This document shows positions 26,993 to 39,866 of a DNA stretch of 64,000 nt, in pieces (the first letter of the stretch is position 1; each line of letters opens with the position of its first letter). The notes beneath the pieces are model-generated. The model did no database searches. It had not been told where the DNA came from and saw only the letters and a program-made list of their open reading frames with translations. The stretch comes from Massilia timonae CCUG 45783. Its GTDB lineage: Bacteria; Pseudomonadota; Gammaproteobacteria; Burkholderiales; Burkholderiaceae_D. The stretch covers positions 1,666,986-1,730,985 of the forward strand of contig NZ_JH992922.1 of the NCBI RefSeq assembly GCF_000315425.1, written 5' to 3'. The position numbers were made by a program, and so were the translations under genes.

Positions 26993-27487
26993 ATGAACAA
27001 ACTGCTCGCTACCCTGATCGCCGGCCTGATGGCTACCGCTGCTCACGCACAAACCACCGCGCCAGCCACCACCGCCGCGGACAACCGGATCGTCAAGGCG
27101 GAAGCCAATGCCGAAAAAGACGTGATCAAGGCAGAACAGAAGGAAATCAAGACCGCCATCAAGGCGGACGAAAAAGTGAACAAGACCATGGCCAAGGCCG
27201 CCGAGACCAAGTCGAAGGCCCACGCCGACCTGGTCGAGTCGCACACTGACGCAGCTGCAAAAGTGGCCAAGGCCGATCCGGAAGACCGCGCCAAGGCGAT
27301 GGCCAAGGCTGAAGAGAAAGTGGCCGACGCCAATCTGAAAGCCGAGAAGAAAATGATCAAGGCCGACGAAAAAGTGCTGAAGGCACAGGTTGATGCGGCA
27401 GCCGACAAGGCAACCGCTGCAGCCAAGACCGATCAGGTGCGTGCTGAAGCACAAGCCGACGTGCACAAGGCTGCTGCCCGCAACTAA
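26993..27487 (+). CDS. Exported Lys/Ala/Glu-rich coiled-coil protein
   Basis: A 164-residue exported protein with a signal peptide (1-19, AHA/QT). The mature part is almost wholly Ala, Lys, Glu, Asp and Thr with a heptad-like pattern (NAEKDVIKAEQKEIKTAIKADEK and KAEEKVADANLKAEKKMIKADEKV), predicting a long soluble helix or coiled coil. There is no catalytic motif. Similar low-complexity periplasmic proteins are common in Oxalobacteraceae, with no assigned role known to me. AAAGGAAAC precedes the ATG and a strong terminator follows. Confidence 0.75.
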   Translation: MNKLLATLIAGLMATAAHAQTTAPATTAADNRIVKAEANAEKDVIKAEQKEIKTAIKADEKVNKTMAKAAETKSKAHADLVESHTDAAAKVAKADPEDRAKAMAKAEEKVADANLKAEKKMIKADEKVLKAQVDAAADKATAAAKTDQVRAEAQADVHKAAARN

Positions 27488-27525
27488 GCCCAACGTTCGC
27501 TGACACCGCGCCTTCGGGCGCGTCG

Positions 27526-27560
27526 AGCCCCAAATCCAGATGACGGTTTTGGGGCTTTTT
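27526..27560 (+). terminator. Rho-independent terminator
   Basis: The stem AGCCCCAAA (27526-27534) pairs perfectly with TTTGGGGCT (27548-27556), followed by a T run to 27560. It ends transcription of the Lys/Ala-rich protein gene. A second small hairpin (GCGCC-TTCG-GGCGC) lies just upstream around 27508-27522. Confidence 0.85.
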
Positions 27561-27667
27561 CCATTGGTGTTGCAAGCGCGGCGTTTTGGTGGGAGGCATG
27601 CGCCAGCGCAAGTCATCGGTTTCGGAGTAGGTATCCAATCAGGTGTCCGATGCCTCCAGGAACTGCC

Positions 27668-30601
27668 ATGCTTGCAAAAGCTAGCTCACTATTCCAGCAC
27701 TTTACGCAATCGCGCAGGCTGCTGCGATTGCACACGCCTCTCGGGCCGGATGTGTTGCTGGCCGAATGCGTGCGCGGGGAAGAGGCGCTCGGTGAAAACT
27801 ATGCGTTCACGATCAGCGCCTTGTCCGAGGACGCCGGCTTATCGCTGCGGCGATTGCTTGGCCAACCTGCGCTGCTCGAGCTGGAGACAAGCGGCAGCGG
27901 ACCCAGGCATTTTCATGGTCACCTGACGTCGGTCGGCATCAATGGCGCGAATGGCGGGATGGCGCGTTACACCCTGGTGCTGCAGCCATGGTGCGCATTC
28001 CTCGAACACGGGCGGGATAGCCGGATATTCCAGGACAAGAACGTCTTCGACATTCTCGACGCCGTCTTTCGTGCCTGGCAAGGCCGGGGAACCCTGGCGC
28101 CGGCATGGCGCTTCGATATCGCGGACAGGAGCATGTATCCCGTTCGCAGCCTGAGCACGCAATATCAGGAAAGCGATTGGGCGTTCGCGCAGCGTCTGAT
28201 GAGCGAGGAGGGGCTGTTCTATTACTTCGAGCACCAGGGTGACGCGGGTAACCGTGGCCTGGGCAGTCATCAATTGGTGATCGCGGATCACAACGGCGCG
28301 TTCAGGACGAATACGCAGGCGGAAGTCCGGTTCACCCGGCCCGGCGCGGTCATGCGCGAGGACAGCATGGATCGCTGGCGCCATGAGGCACGCCTGCTCG
28401 CCACCGGCGTCGCCATGCAGAGCTGGGACTATCGCTCGGGCGGCAAGCGTCTGGTCTCGTCCGCAGCGATGCAAGCGGGGCCGATCAGCATGGTCAGCAG
28501 CGATGCGCCGGGACAGTATGCCTATCCTGACCGCGATCGGGGACAGCGCATCGCCGACAACCAGATGGAAGCGCTGGAAACCCGCAGCGAATGCTTCGTC
28601 GGCGCCGGGACCGTGCGCACGATGGCGCCGGGAACGGTGTTTGCGTTGACCGGTCATGCCTGCCACGACAAGGAAACAGGGCGCGACGCGCGCCGTTTCA
28701 TCGTGACGCGCGTGCGTCATCTGATGCACAACAACCTGACCGCGCAGATGAAGGCCGGAATAATCCAGGCGCTCGGCAATTCCCGGCTGGCGGAGACCAT
28801 CGCCGCCGAGCAGAAAGACAGCCTGCACGCGGCCGGACAGCATGCCGGGGAGCGCCCGGTCTACAGGAATCGTGTCGATGCGATCCGGGTGCAGGTGTCC
28901 TATCGGACCAGCCGCAGCGACGGGCAGGGGCTGTTGCTGCATCCACGTCCGACGATCCACGGGCAGCAGACCGCCATCGTGGTCGGGCCCCGCGGCAGTG
29001 AGATTCATACGGATCGGGATCACCGGGTGAAGATCCAGTTTCACTGGCAGCGAGGCAGGGCGGGTCAGCCGAGTCACAGCCGTCTCGAGCATCCTGCCCC
29101 CGATGGCCATGCCGGCGCGCCCGGGGACGATACCGCGGGCACCTGGGTTCGCGTCCTTGCCGGGCTCGCGCCGGTGGCTGGACCCAATTGGGGCGGTCAT
29201 GCCGTGCCGCGCGTGGGGCAGGAGGTGCTGGTCGATTTCCTGGATGGCGATATCGATCGGCCGGTCATCGTGGGCGCGCTGTACAACGGGCGCGGGGCCG
29301 TGGATGCCCAGCACAACCAGGCCATGCACGGGCCGGGTGCATCGACCGGGAATGCGCCGTCCTGGTTCGCTGGCGAGGAAGGCGCGCACGGCCATCCTGC
29401 CGTCTTGTCCGGTTTTAAAAGCCAGGCGAGGGGGGCGAGCCAGGAGGGACTGGGGGCTTATAGCCAGCTCGTGTTCGACGACAGTGCCTCGCAGGCGAGA
29501 CTGAGCTTGCAGCGGCATGCTGCCGGTCATCGGGACAGCGATGAGCTCCGTCTGGGGCATCTACGGCATCAGACCGATAACCAGCGCCTGCAGACCGTGG
29601 GGCTAGGGAGTGAACTGAAAACCGGACACGCTGCGGCATTGCGGGCCGGAGGTGGGATGTTGCTGTCGACGGACCGTTCGCGCATGGCGCAGATGGATTC
29701 CAGCGCGGCGCTGGCACAGCTTGGCGAGAGCGAAAGTCTACAGCGGGCGTTGGCGTCGACTGCGCGGCAGCATCTGGCGATGCTCAAGGGGGCAGGTGAG
29801 GGAGCCCAGGCCGGGCAAGACGACCTGCCGGCGATCGCGCAACTTGCGCACACGGCAGAAGTGCTCAACGGTTTGGCCGGCGACGCGTCGGGGCGCGGAC
29901 AGGCCACGGCGTATCAGGAGCCGCATCTTCAGCTATCCAGTCCAAAGGGGATCGTCGCCGCGACTCCCGCGAATGCGGTGTTTTGCGCAGGGCTCACCTC
30001 GAACATCAGCGCTGGGCAGGATATCAATTTTGCCGCGCAGGGCGCGTGGCATCACGTCACGGCGAGTGGGATCAGTCTGTTCACGTATGGGAAAGCGGGC
30101 AACGGTAGCAAGCCAAATCAGGAAACCGGGATCAAGTTGCATGCTGCCAGCGGCAAGGTCAGTTGCCAGAGTCAGTCGGATGCGACGCGGATTATGGCGG
30201 ACAAGGCGATCACCGTTGCGAGTGTCACCAAAACGGTCACGGCGGCGGCGAAGACGCATTTGTTGATGACGGCGCAGGGGGCGATGCTCAAGCTTGAAGG
30301 GGGCAACATCATGTTGCATGCGCCTGGGAAGGTGGAATTGAAGGCTGGCAAGAAAGAACTCACGGGCCCGGTTAGTGTAACAAGCGCTGAGATTGCCAGT
30401 CGTATTAATGAACTTGATATCAAGCGCGATCTAACAATTGAATACGTTGACGCGGATGGTAATGCACTTACGGATGAGCCTATTAGTTTGACCTTCCACG
30501 GAAACCAACGTCACAGCGTCACCCTGGATAGTACTGGACGTGCTGTATTGGCTAATGCTCCCTTAGGACCATTCCGAGCCTTACAGCCTAAACGAAGATA
30601 G
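27668..30601 (+). CDS. vgrG: VgrG, type VI secretion spike protein with extended C-terminus
   Basis: VgrG spike of 977 residues from the ATG at 27668 (AGGAA ribosome site; an ATG at 27650 is possible). The N-terminal gp27-like part includes SLSTQYQESDWAFAQRLMSEEGLFYYFEH. An OB-fold/gp5-like domain lies at about 440-545 (DHRVKIQFHW, GWVR-type WVRVLAG, PRVGQEVLVDFLDGDIDRP). A DUF2345 beta-helix domain is at about 745-895. The last 65 residues (DLTIEYVDADGNALTDEP and following) look like a transthyretin-like effector-docking domain and are AT-richer than the rest. No other T6SS core gene is in the window, so this is an orphan vgrG with its own cargo. Confidence 0.93.
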   Translation: MLAKASSLFQHFTQSRRLLRLHTPLGPDVLLAECVRGEEALGENYAFTISALSEDAGLSLRRLLGQPALLELETSGSGPRHFHGHLTSVGINGANGGMARYTLVLQPWCAFLEHGRDSRIFQDKNVFDILDAVFRAWQGRGTLAPAWRFDIADRSMYPVRSLSTQYQESDWAFAQRLMSEEGLFYYFEHQGDAGNRGLGSHQLVIADHNGAFRTNTQAEVRFTRPGAVMREDSMDRWRHEARLLATGVAMQSWDYRSGGKRLVSSAAMQAGPISMVSSDAPGQYAYPDRDRGQRIADNQMEALETRSECFVGAGTVRTMAPGTVFALTGHACHDKETGRDARRFIVTRVRHLMHNNLTAQMKAGIIQALGNSRLAETIAAEQKDSLHAAGQHAGERPVYRNRVDAIRVQVSYRTSRSDGQGLLLHPRPTIHGQQTAIVVGPRGSEIHTDRDHRVKIQFHWQRGRAGQPSHSRLEHPAPDGHAGAPGDDTAGTWVRVLAGLAPVAGPNWGGHAVPRVGQEVLVDFLDGDIDRPVIVGALYNGRGAVDAQHNQAMHGPGASTGNAPSWFAGEEGAHGHPAVLSGFKSQARGASQEGLGAYSQLVFDDSASQARLSLQRHAAGHRDSDELRLGHLRHQTDNQRLQTVGLGSELKTGHAAALRAGGGMLLSTDRSRMAQMDSSAALAQLGESESLQRALASTARQHLAMLKGAGEGAQAGQDDLPAIAQLAHTAEVLNGLAGDASGRGQATAYQEPHLQLSSPKGIVAATPANAVFCAGLTSNISAGQDINFAAQGAWHHVTASGISLFTYGKAGNGSKPNQETGIKLHAASGKVSCQSQSDATRIMADKAITVASVTKTVTAAAKTHLLMTAQGAMLKLEGGNIMLHAPGKVELKAGKKELTGPVSVTSAEIASRINELDIKRDLTIEYVDADGNALTDEPISLTFHGNQRHSVTLDSTGRAVLANAPLGPFRALQPKRR

Positions 30602-30609
30602 GAGGAAGC

Positions 30610-31992
30610 ATGGTTGCGCGGTCCGGTCGGCCCACACCTTCGGCTCAACAGGAAGTTTGCATTGATCTGCCCGGTGAGGCAGTTCGGTGTTGGCGTTCGG
30701 CTGATCAGCTAAAGGTCATTCTTCGAAAGCACAGAGATATAATTTTCGATTTAAAAATAAACAGCAAGAATGTTTATACCGTCGAGTCGACACATTCAGA
30801 CGTCTATAATGCGCGAGATAAGAAAATTATATTTGCAAAACGTGGTGATACTGTGAGGTTCCTAGATGGTGAACGTATGCATCTCTGGGTTACGCGTAAT
30901 TTTAGAGGCCTATTGCTTTTAAAATGTGAAGATCATCTGATCATGAAGATCGATCCATCCAAAGTTGATCAAGTAAAATATGATGAGTCGCCTAAGGTCA
31001 AGCCGGCACCAATTATTGTCGCGCTGGACTCAAGTCAATCTAATGTCCCAGCATCGCAAGCGAAAAAAGCACTGCCACAAAATCTGTCAAATACTTCTCC
31101 GCGACCGAGCACAGCGCCGGTAGACGAGAACTGTACCGTTGTTTGTGTTCTCGACGGGACGTTAGAAAATGCACCTCGCAAGGTGCTTGAGTATTTCGAA
31201 AATGGCGGTAAGGGAAGTGGTTTGGTCGATTTCGACCCATTTGATGTTGCAACAAGAAACTGGCTATGGGGACAGGCGCTCGGAACTGTGGCCTATGTTC
31301 GAGATAACTGGGAATGGTTGCGTGCAAGTATCGATGCAAGAACACATAAAGGATTCAGACTGGTGAGCGCGAAAATACACCGCGTGCGTGGAAAAGTTCG
31401 TTTTTATTTTTCTGGTTATAGTAGATACAATTCAGTATTTGGGCCTGGGGGATTTGGTCCAGGACATGATCGAATCATGACCATATTTTCCGGTATGGGC
31501 AGTACATCTTCTTCCTTTTCTGCCATGACAAAAAATGTTATAGGTATGGTAAAGGGAAATGCTTTGGTTAATTTTATTTTTGGTTCTGCAATGTCCATCG
31601 CTGAGTGGCGCAAAGATGCAAGTCAAGATGGGTATGATTTGACTGCTTCCTTATTGATAGCGTTGTTGAAGGCCGTATTGGTTACCATGTTGTCTGGAGT
31701 GGTGATCGCGATTTTGGGAATGATCATTATGGGGGCCGCCAAGGTAGGCTTTTCGGTTCTACTGGTTGGGGTAGCGATGGTAGTAGTCGGGATTGGTCTT
31801 GGATATCTGTTCGACGTCTTGGATAAAAAGATCGCTGCTGGGATTGGCGAGGATGCAAGTGCATCTGGAGGTATTGCAGAGGTGGTAGCTCCACATCTAA
31901 GGGCAGCTGGAAAGAAAATTTCATCTAGTTGGGACTATTTAATGGAGAAATTTTCGTCAGAATATCGGGAGATTTTCTTTGAGGAACCTTGA
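30610..31992 (+). CDS. Candidate T6SS membrane-active effector
   Basis: A 460-residue protein with no family I can name. Residues 1-170 are soluble and include a Pro/Ser/Ala-rich linker (140-172). Residues 174-340 form a second domain (VVCVLDGTLENAPRKVLEYF, WLRASIDARTHKGFRLVSAKIHRVRG). Residues 345-402 contain two long adjacent hydrophobic segments forming a hairpin, as in colicin-type pore-forming toxins. There is no signal peptide. It lies eight bases after vgrG, is AT-rich compared with the genome, and overlaps a multi-pass membrane protein gene. This is the layout of a VgrG-delivered effector with a cognate immunity protein; pore formation is an inference. Confidence 0.65.
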   Translation: MVARSGRPTPSAQQEVCIDLPGEAVRCWRSADQLKVILRKHRDIIFDLKINSKNVYTVESTHSDVYNARDKKIIFAKRGDTVRFLDGERMHLWVTRNFRGLLLLKCEDHLIMKIDPSKVDQVKYDESPKVKPAPIIVALDSSQSNVPASQAKKALPQNLSNTSPRPSTAPVDENCTVVCVLDGTLENAPRKVLEYFENGGKGSGLVDFDPFDVATRNWLWGQALGTVAYVRDNWEWLRASIDARTHKGFRLVSAKIHRVRGKVRFYFSGYSRYNSVFGPGGFGPGHDRIMTIFSGMGSTSSSFSAMTKNVIGMVKGNALVNFIFGSAMSIAEWRKDASQDGYDLTASLLIALLKAVLVTMLSGVVIAILGMIIMGAAKVGFSVLLVGVAMVVVGIGLGYLFDVLDKKIAAGIGEDASASGGIAEVVAPHLRAAGKKISSSWDYLMEKFSSEYREIFFEEP

Positions 31993-32791
31993 TGCGGTGA
32001 ATCTTGCTTTCATGAGGCCATCGAAAGTGGCGACATGGGCTCCATTTCTTCCAATTTTTGCAGGAACGTTTGGATGGCTCATGGCTAGCGAAACGAGTCC
32101 GGGTCCATTAGCCGAAAATCCATTGGCAATCCTGAGTTGTGCAATACTTGTTTTCGCGTGTTTCGCTATTTTGATGCCAGTTTTATTTCATTGGGATTGG
32201 CGTGCCGAGTATTTTGGTGCGCCTCTCATCTATATCTCTAGTCTGTCTCTATTGAGCATAGTTCCCTTTTTTTGTCTTATTTTTTATGGTGAACTACAGT
32301 TGCTGGTCAAAGTTTTAATGCTGGCGGCCTATGCAGTTTTTCACTTTACATGGTGCTATAGATTCATTGTCTTCTATCGAAAAATATTATCTGAGACTGA
32401 GTTATATTCATTACTCTATGTCGAAGAGGACGATGTGGTGTATTACTCCCAAAGAGTTGACGAATATTTTTGCGATAAATTAATTCCTTTTCGTCAACTG
32501 CCGCCAGACTATGTTTTTGTAGCATGCTTATTGTTGCCCGCTATTTTTAGCTTGGGTATGGGATATGTTAGAGAGGTAACGGGCCTCCCATATATTTATA
32601 CCTTGATGTCAATTTCAGCTTTGCCTATTAGTGTCATGTGTTTCGGGTTTGCAACTCGTGGATGGTTGATATTCTATTTTTATCCTAACAAGATTCGATT
32701 GTCGACTGGGAAAAAAGTGTATGTGGACATGTATAGTGTGCCGAAAGATTTTAAGGGGAAAGTACGTCAATGGAAGAGGAAGAGGAGGTGA
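31979..32791 (+). CDS. Candidate immunity protein, multi-pass membrane protein
   Basis: A 270-residue (or about 259-residue) membrane protein with about six hydrophobic segments (near 17-37, 47-70, 79-103, 105-126, 178-196 and 205-226) and a basic C-terminus (KGKVRQWKRKRR). It overlaps the effector gene by 14 bases. The start is uncertain: TTG at 31979, GTG at 31997 and ATG at 32012 are all in frame, and GAGGA at 31981-31985 best suits the GTG. An inner-membrane protein is what would be expected as protection from a pore-forming effector. No recognised domain. AT-rich like the effector, consistent with joint transfer. Confidence 0.65.
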   Translation: MRNLDAVNLAFMRPSKVATWAPFLPIFAGTFGWLMASETSPGPLAENPLAILSCAILVFACFAILMPVLFHWDWRAEYFGAPLIYISSLSLLSIVPFFCLIFYGELQLLVKVLMLAAYAVFHFTWCYRFIVFYRKILSETELYSLLYVEEDDVVYYSQRVDEYFCDKLIPFRQLPPDYVFVACLLLPAIFSLGMGYVREVTGLPYIYTLMSISALPISVMCFGFATRGWLIFYFYPNKIRLSTGKKVYVDMYSVPKDFKGKVRQWKRKRR

Positions 32792-32825
32792 ACAGGACGT
32801 GTTCTGATGGCATGATAGTGAAATA

Positions 32826-32853
32826 AAAACGCCAGCTAGAGAGCTGGCGTTTT
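32826..32853. terminator. Bidirectional terminator between the effector island and parC
   Basis: A perfect 12-base stem: AAAACGCCAGCT (32826-32837) and AGCTGGCGTTTT (32842-32853) with a four-base loop. The A and T ends make it work in both directions, terminating the immunity gene (plus) and parC (minus), which converge here. Confidence 0.9.
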
Positions 32854-32891
32854 GTGCTGCAGAGCGCTTAAAGCAATTACATGAATTTCAG

Positions 32892-35219
<2,328 letters not shown>

Positions 35220-35252
35220 GATGTCTGTTCGGTTGCTCGCGAGTAGCGCGGA

Positions 35253-37250
<1,998 letters not shown>

Positions 37251-37315
37251 CTTGAAGATTGTTTGTCGAATGCTCCGGCATTCTAACTTGTCGGGAGGAA
37301 AAGGTTAGGCTTTTT

Positions 37316-37335
37316 TACTGTTTAAATATACAGTA
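37316..37335 (+). promoter_or_regulatory. LexA (SOS) box
   Basis: TACTGTTTAAATATACAGTA matches the classical 20-base LexA operator TACTGTATATATATACAGTA at 18 of 20 positions, with both CTGT and ACAG half-sites perfect. It lies in the divergent gap between parE (start 66 bases away) and the degenerate-receiver gene (start 88 bases away), and could regulate either. The AT-rich core may overlap a promoter. Confidence 0.8.
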
Positions 37336-37422
37336 GTTTGCGCTGTGACGTGCTTTTCGCTTTGCACGTTTGTGCTAGATTAAGCCGGATAACCACGGCA
37401 ATGCCAGGGAGGGGCGTTACCG

Positions 37423-38259
37423 ATGCACTTGTCCAGCTATCCGTTTTCCGTACGTCTGATCGGGTTCACACCTGGCGAAAGCGCGCGGCTCGAAGCCCTG
37501 CTGGCGCTGGCGCCGGGCGTGGGGCCGTCGTATTCTTGCCTGCACGACGACAGTTTGCAAGAGCCGGACCTGTATATCGCCAACGGCGACAGCCCGACCG
37601 CGCTGACCCGGCTCGGTTGCCTGCCGCCGGGATCGCTGCAGCCGGCGCTCGTCATCGGCAACGCCGGCAACCCCGGCGCCGGACCCTGGCGCACCCTGGC
37701 GCGGCCGGTCGACCCCGTGCAGCTGCATGAAGCCCTGGCCGAACTGCTCGATACCCGGGTCCAGGCGCTGGTGCAGCAGAGCACCCGCACGGTCCGGCGC
37801 GTGCTGGCCGAGCGCCGCCGCCGCCCGCGCCTGGCGCCGGATTGCGAAACGCCGGCATTCTACACGCGCCTGCGCCGTGGTCCCGTAGATGGGGCCGTTC
37901 TGATCGTCGACAAGGAATGCAAGCTGCGTAACCAGGTGGCGCGCGTGCTCGGCCCGCGCCGGGTGCCGGTGGAATGGACCGACAGCCTGTGCGCGGCGGT
38001 GCGCCTGTGCGACGAAACGCCGGTAGCGCTGGTGCTGATCAATACGGCGGCGGCCGGCATCGAACCGTATGAGGTGTGCAGCTCGATCAAGTCGCAGGAC
38101 GGGGCGCAGCGCACGCCGGTGGTGTTCCTGGTCGAGCAATCCTTTCACTACGACAGCGTGCGTGCGCGCCGCGCCGGGGCGCGCGGCCTGCTCACGACGC
38201 CGGTCGCCGGTCGCCACTGGATGCTGACCTTCCAGAAGCTGCTCGACCTTCCGGTGTAG
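37423..38259 (+). CDS. Degenerate receiver-domain protein
   Basis: A 278-residue cytoplasmic protein with two CheY-like folds. The first (about 8-112) is heavily diverged. The second (158-275) begins VLIVDKECKLRNQVARVL but has Asn-Thr (207-208) where the phosphorylated Asp should be, and LTTP in place of LTKP, so the conserved Lys is lost. It cannot be phosphorylated in the usual way and is likely a protein-interaction module. An Arg-rich linker (128-138, ERRRRPRLAPD) joins the two. It has a strong GGGAGGGG ribosome site and is preceded by a LexA box at 37316-37335, suggesting DNA-damage control. Function unknown. Confidence 0.75.
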   Translation: MHLSSYPFSVRLIGFTPGESARLEALLALAPGVGPSYSCLHDDSLQEPDLYIANGDSPTALTRLGCLPPGSLQPALVIGNAGNPGAGPWRTLARPVDPVQLHEALAELLDTRVQALVQQSTRTVRRVLAERRRRPRLAPDCETPAFYTRLRRGPVDGAVLIVDKECKLRNQVARVLGPRRVPVEWTDSLCAAVRLCDETPVALVLINTAAAGIEPYEVCSSIKSQDGAQRTPVVFLVEQSFHYDSVRARRAGARGLLTTPVAGRHWMLTFQKLLDLPV

Positions 38260-38325
38260 GCGGAACGCGACGTTTTGTAACAAGTTTATATTGTGCGCAG
38301 CGGTGGCGAAGTTATATTAATAGCC

Positions 38326-39324
38326 ATGGCTGAAGACGATCAAATCAAGCGCAACGATGATTCCGCCGCGGACGTGGACGAGCGCCGCGAGACCCGCGTG
38401 CGCGTGCCCGAACGGCGCGCCAGCGGCGGCCAGTCGCGCGGGCCCGCGCGCTACCTGCGCGATGGCGACAATGCCGTCGCCCTGGCCGGCCGGGTCATCA
38501 CCTCGCGTTTTCGCTCGCTGCGCGAACGCTTCAACCGCGATTTCATGCAGCGCACGCTGCACATCGGCGTCTCGGCCCGCATCTTTCATCCGGCCGCCGG
38601 CGCCAAGGGGCTGCTCAGCAAGAACCTGCAGTATCTCGAGGAATCGATCGCCCAATGGGTGATGTCGCGTGATGTGCTGGTGTTCATGATCCCCACCGTG
38701 AATACCAACGGCCTGCTGCACCCCAGTAACATCACCCTGCGCCACTATGCGCGCCACCTCGACGGCCTGGTGCTGCAGGGCGGGGCCGACGTGGCGCCGC
38801 AAACCTATTCCGAAACCCCCACCCGTCCCGAATGGAGCGGCGACCGCGCGCGCGACGTCTACGAACTCGAACTGCTGCACGAATTCGTCGACGCCGGCAA
38901 ACCGGTGCTGGGCGTGTGCCGTGGTTGCCAGCTGATCAACGTCGCCTTCGGCGGCACCCTGCACCAGGACGTCGCCACCGACATGCCCGAAGCCCTGGCT
39001 CACGTGCATGACATCTACGACGCGCACCGCCACGCCATCGTCTTCCCCAAGGGCTCGTCGCTGGGCCGCATGTTCCCCAAGGTCGAGCGGGCGATGGTGA
39101 ACTCGATTCACCACCAGGCGGTCAAGGATCTCGGGCGCGACATCCGCATCGAGGCCATGTCCGAGCCGGACGGCGTAATCGAGGCGATCCGCTATCAGCG
39201 CGCCAACTTCGTCATGGGCCTGCAGTGGCACCCCGAGTTCCACCGCGCCGGCGGCGTCGACCTGCTCGACTGCACCCCGGTGCTCGACGAATTCCTGCGC
39301 GCGGCGCGTGAAACCCGGCTGTAA
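38326..39324 (+). CDS. PuuD-like class I glutamine amidotransferase (C26)
   Basis: Class I amidotransferase-fold hydrolase of 332 residues, similar to gamma-glutamyl-GABA hydrolase PuuD. The nucleophile is C198 in GVCRGCQLINVAFGG. GGADVAPQTYSE is the conserved oxyanion-region block and LQWHPEF holds the catalytic His and Glu. The first about 75 residues are an Arg/Asp-rich extension not usual in PuuD (about 254 residues in E. coli). The ATG at 38326 was chosen; there is no strong ribosome site. No puu or glutamylpolyamine pathway genes are nearby, so the substrate is uncertain. Confidence 0.83.
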   Translation: MAEDDQIKRNDDSAADVDERRETRVRVPERRASGGQSRGPARYLRDGDNAVALAGRVITSRFRSLRERFNRDFMQRTLHIGVSARIFHPAAGAKGLLSKNLQYLEESIAQWVMSRDVLVFMIPTVNTNGLLHPSNITLRHYARHLDGLVLQGGADVAPQTYSETPTRPEWSGDRARDVYELELLHEFVDAGKPVLGVCRGCQLINVAFGGTLHQDVATDMPEALAHVHDIYDAHRHAIVFPKGSSLGRMFPKVERAMVNSIHHQAVKDLGRDIRIEAMSEPDGVIEAIRYQRANFVMGLQWHPEFHRAGGVDLLDCTPVLDEFLRAARETRL

Positions 39325-39429
39325 TTTCCCGCTTTAATTGCTCTACAGAATTAACTGTCACCAGACCTCATCCGGACTGCGATTCGATTGCCGAAAACGC
39401 TTGCTTTCGCCGCGCGAGGCGTGAATAAT

Positions 39430-39448
39430 GAAATGAGAATCATTCGCA
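39430..39448 (+). promoter_or_regulatory. Fur-box-like site
   Basis: ATGAGAATCATT at 39433-39444 matches the Fur-box core ATGATAATCATT at 11 of 12 positions; the outer arms are poorer. It lies 75 bases upstream of the small gene at 39519, in an AT-rich stretch that begins after the amidotransferase gene. Confidence 0.55.
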
Positions 39449-39518
39449 TCTTGTGCGAATCTCGACTCTTCACGTCCGATCGTTGCCGACCGCAACCGCT
39501 TTTTTGGGAGACGCTTGC

Positions 39519-39857
39519 ATGACCATTTCCACCCCCCGCACGACGCCGTCGGAACCGCGCAGCCAGGACGCATTGCTGGTCGCTTCGCTCTTGCACCTGA
39601 TGTCCAACTACACGACCCGTGGCGATGGCGAGCAGCCGTGCGTCAAGCTGGCGTCGGTGATCGAGCGTCACCTGTGCGCGCTGTCGCGCCTGCCGAACAT
39701 CGATCCGGTGCTGCGCGCCACCTGTGAACAGCTGGCCGACCAGTGGGCGGTGGTGGTCGACGCCAAGCTGCCGCCGCCGGCGCCGGTGCGCCAGCCCTTG
39801 CTGGCGCGCTTCATGAAAGGCGGCTGGACCAGCAAGGCTGCGCCGCTGGCCGGTTGA
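39519..39857 (+). CDS. Small protein behind a Fur-like box
   Basis: A 112-residue cytoplasmic protein of no recognised family. It has a helical central part (ALLVASLLHLMSNYTTRGDGEQPCVKLASVIERHLCALSRL, 18-58) with two cysteines and a second helix (PVLRATCEQLADQWAVVVDAKL), then a basic tail. No signal peptide or membrane segment. GGGAG lies eight bases before the ATG. The upstream Fur-like site suggests iron control. The gene converges with ybdK nine bases away. A link to iron handling is an inference from the box only. Confidence 0.7.
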   Translation: MTISTPRTTPSEPRSQDALLVASLLHLMSNYTTRGDGEQPCVKLASVIERHLCALSRLPNIDPVLRATCEQLADQWAVVVDAKLPPPAPVRQPLLARFMKGGWTSKAAPLAG

Positions 39858-39866
39858 CGCCGCGCG

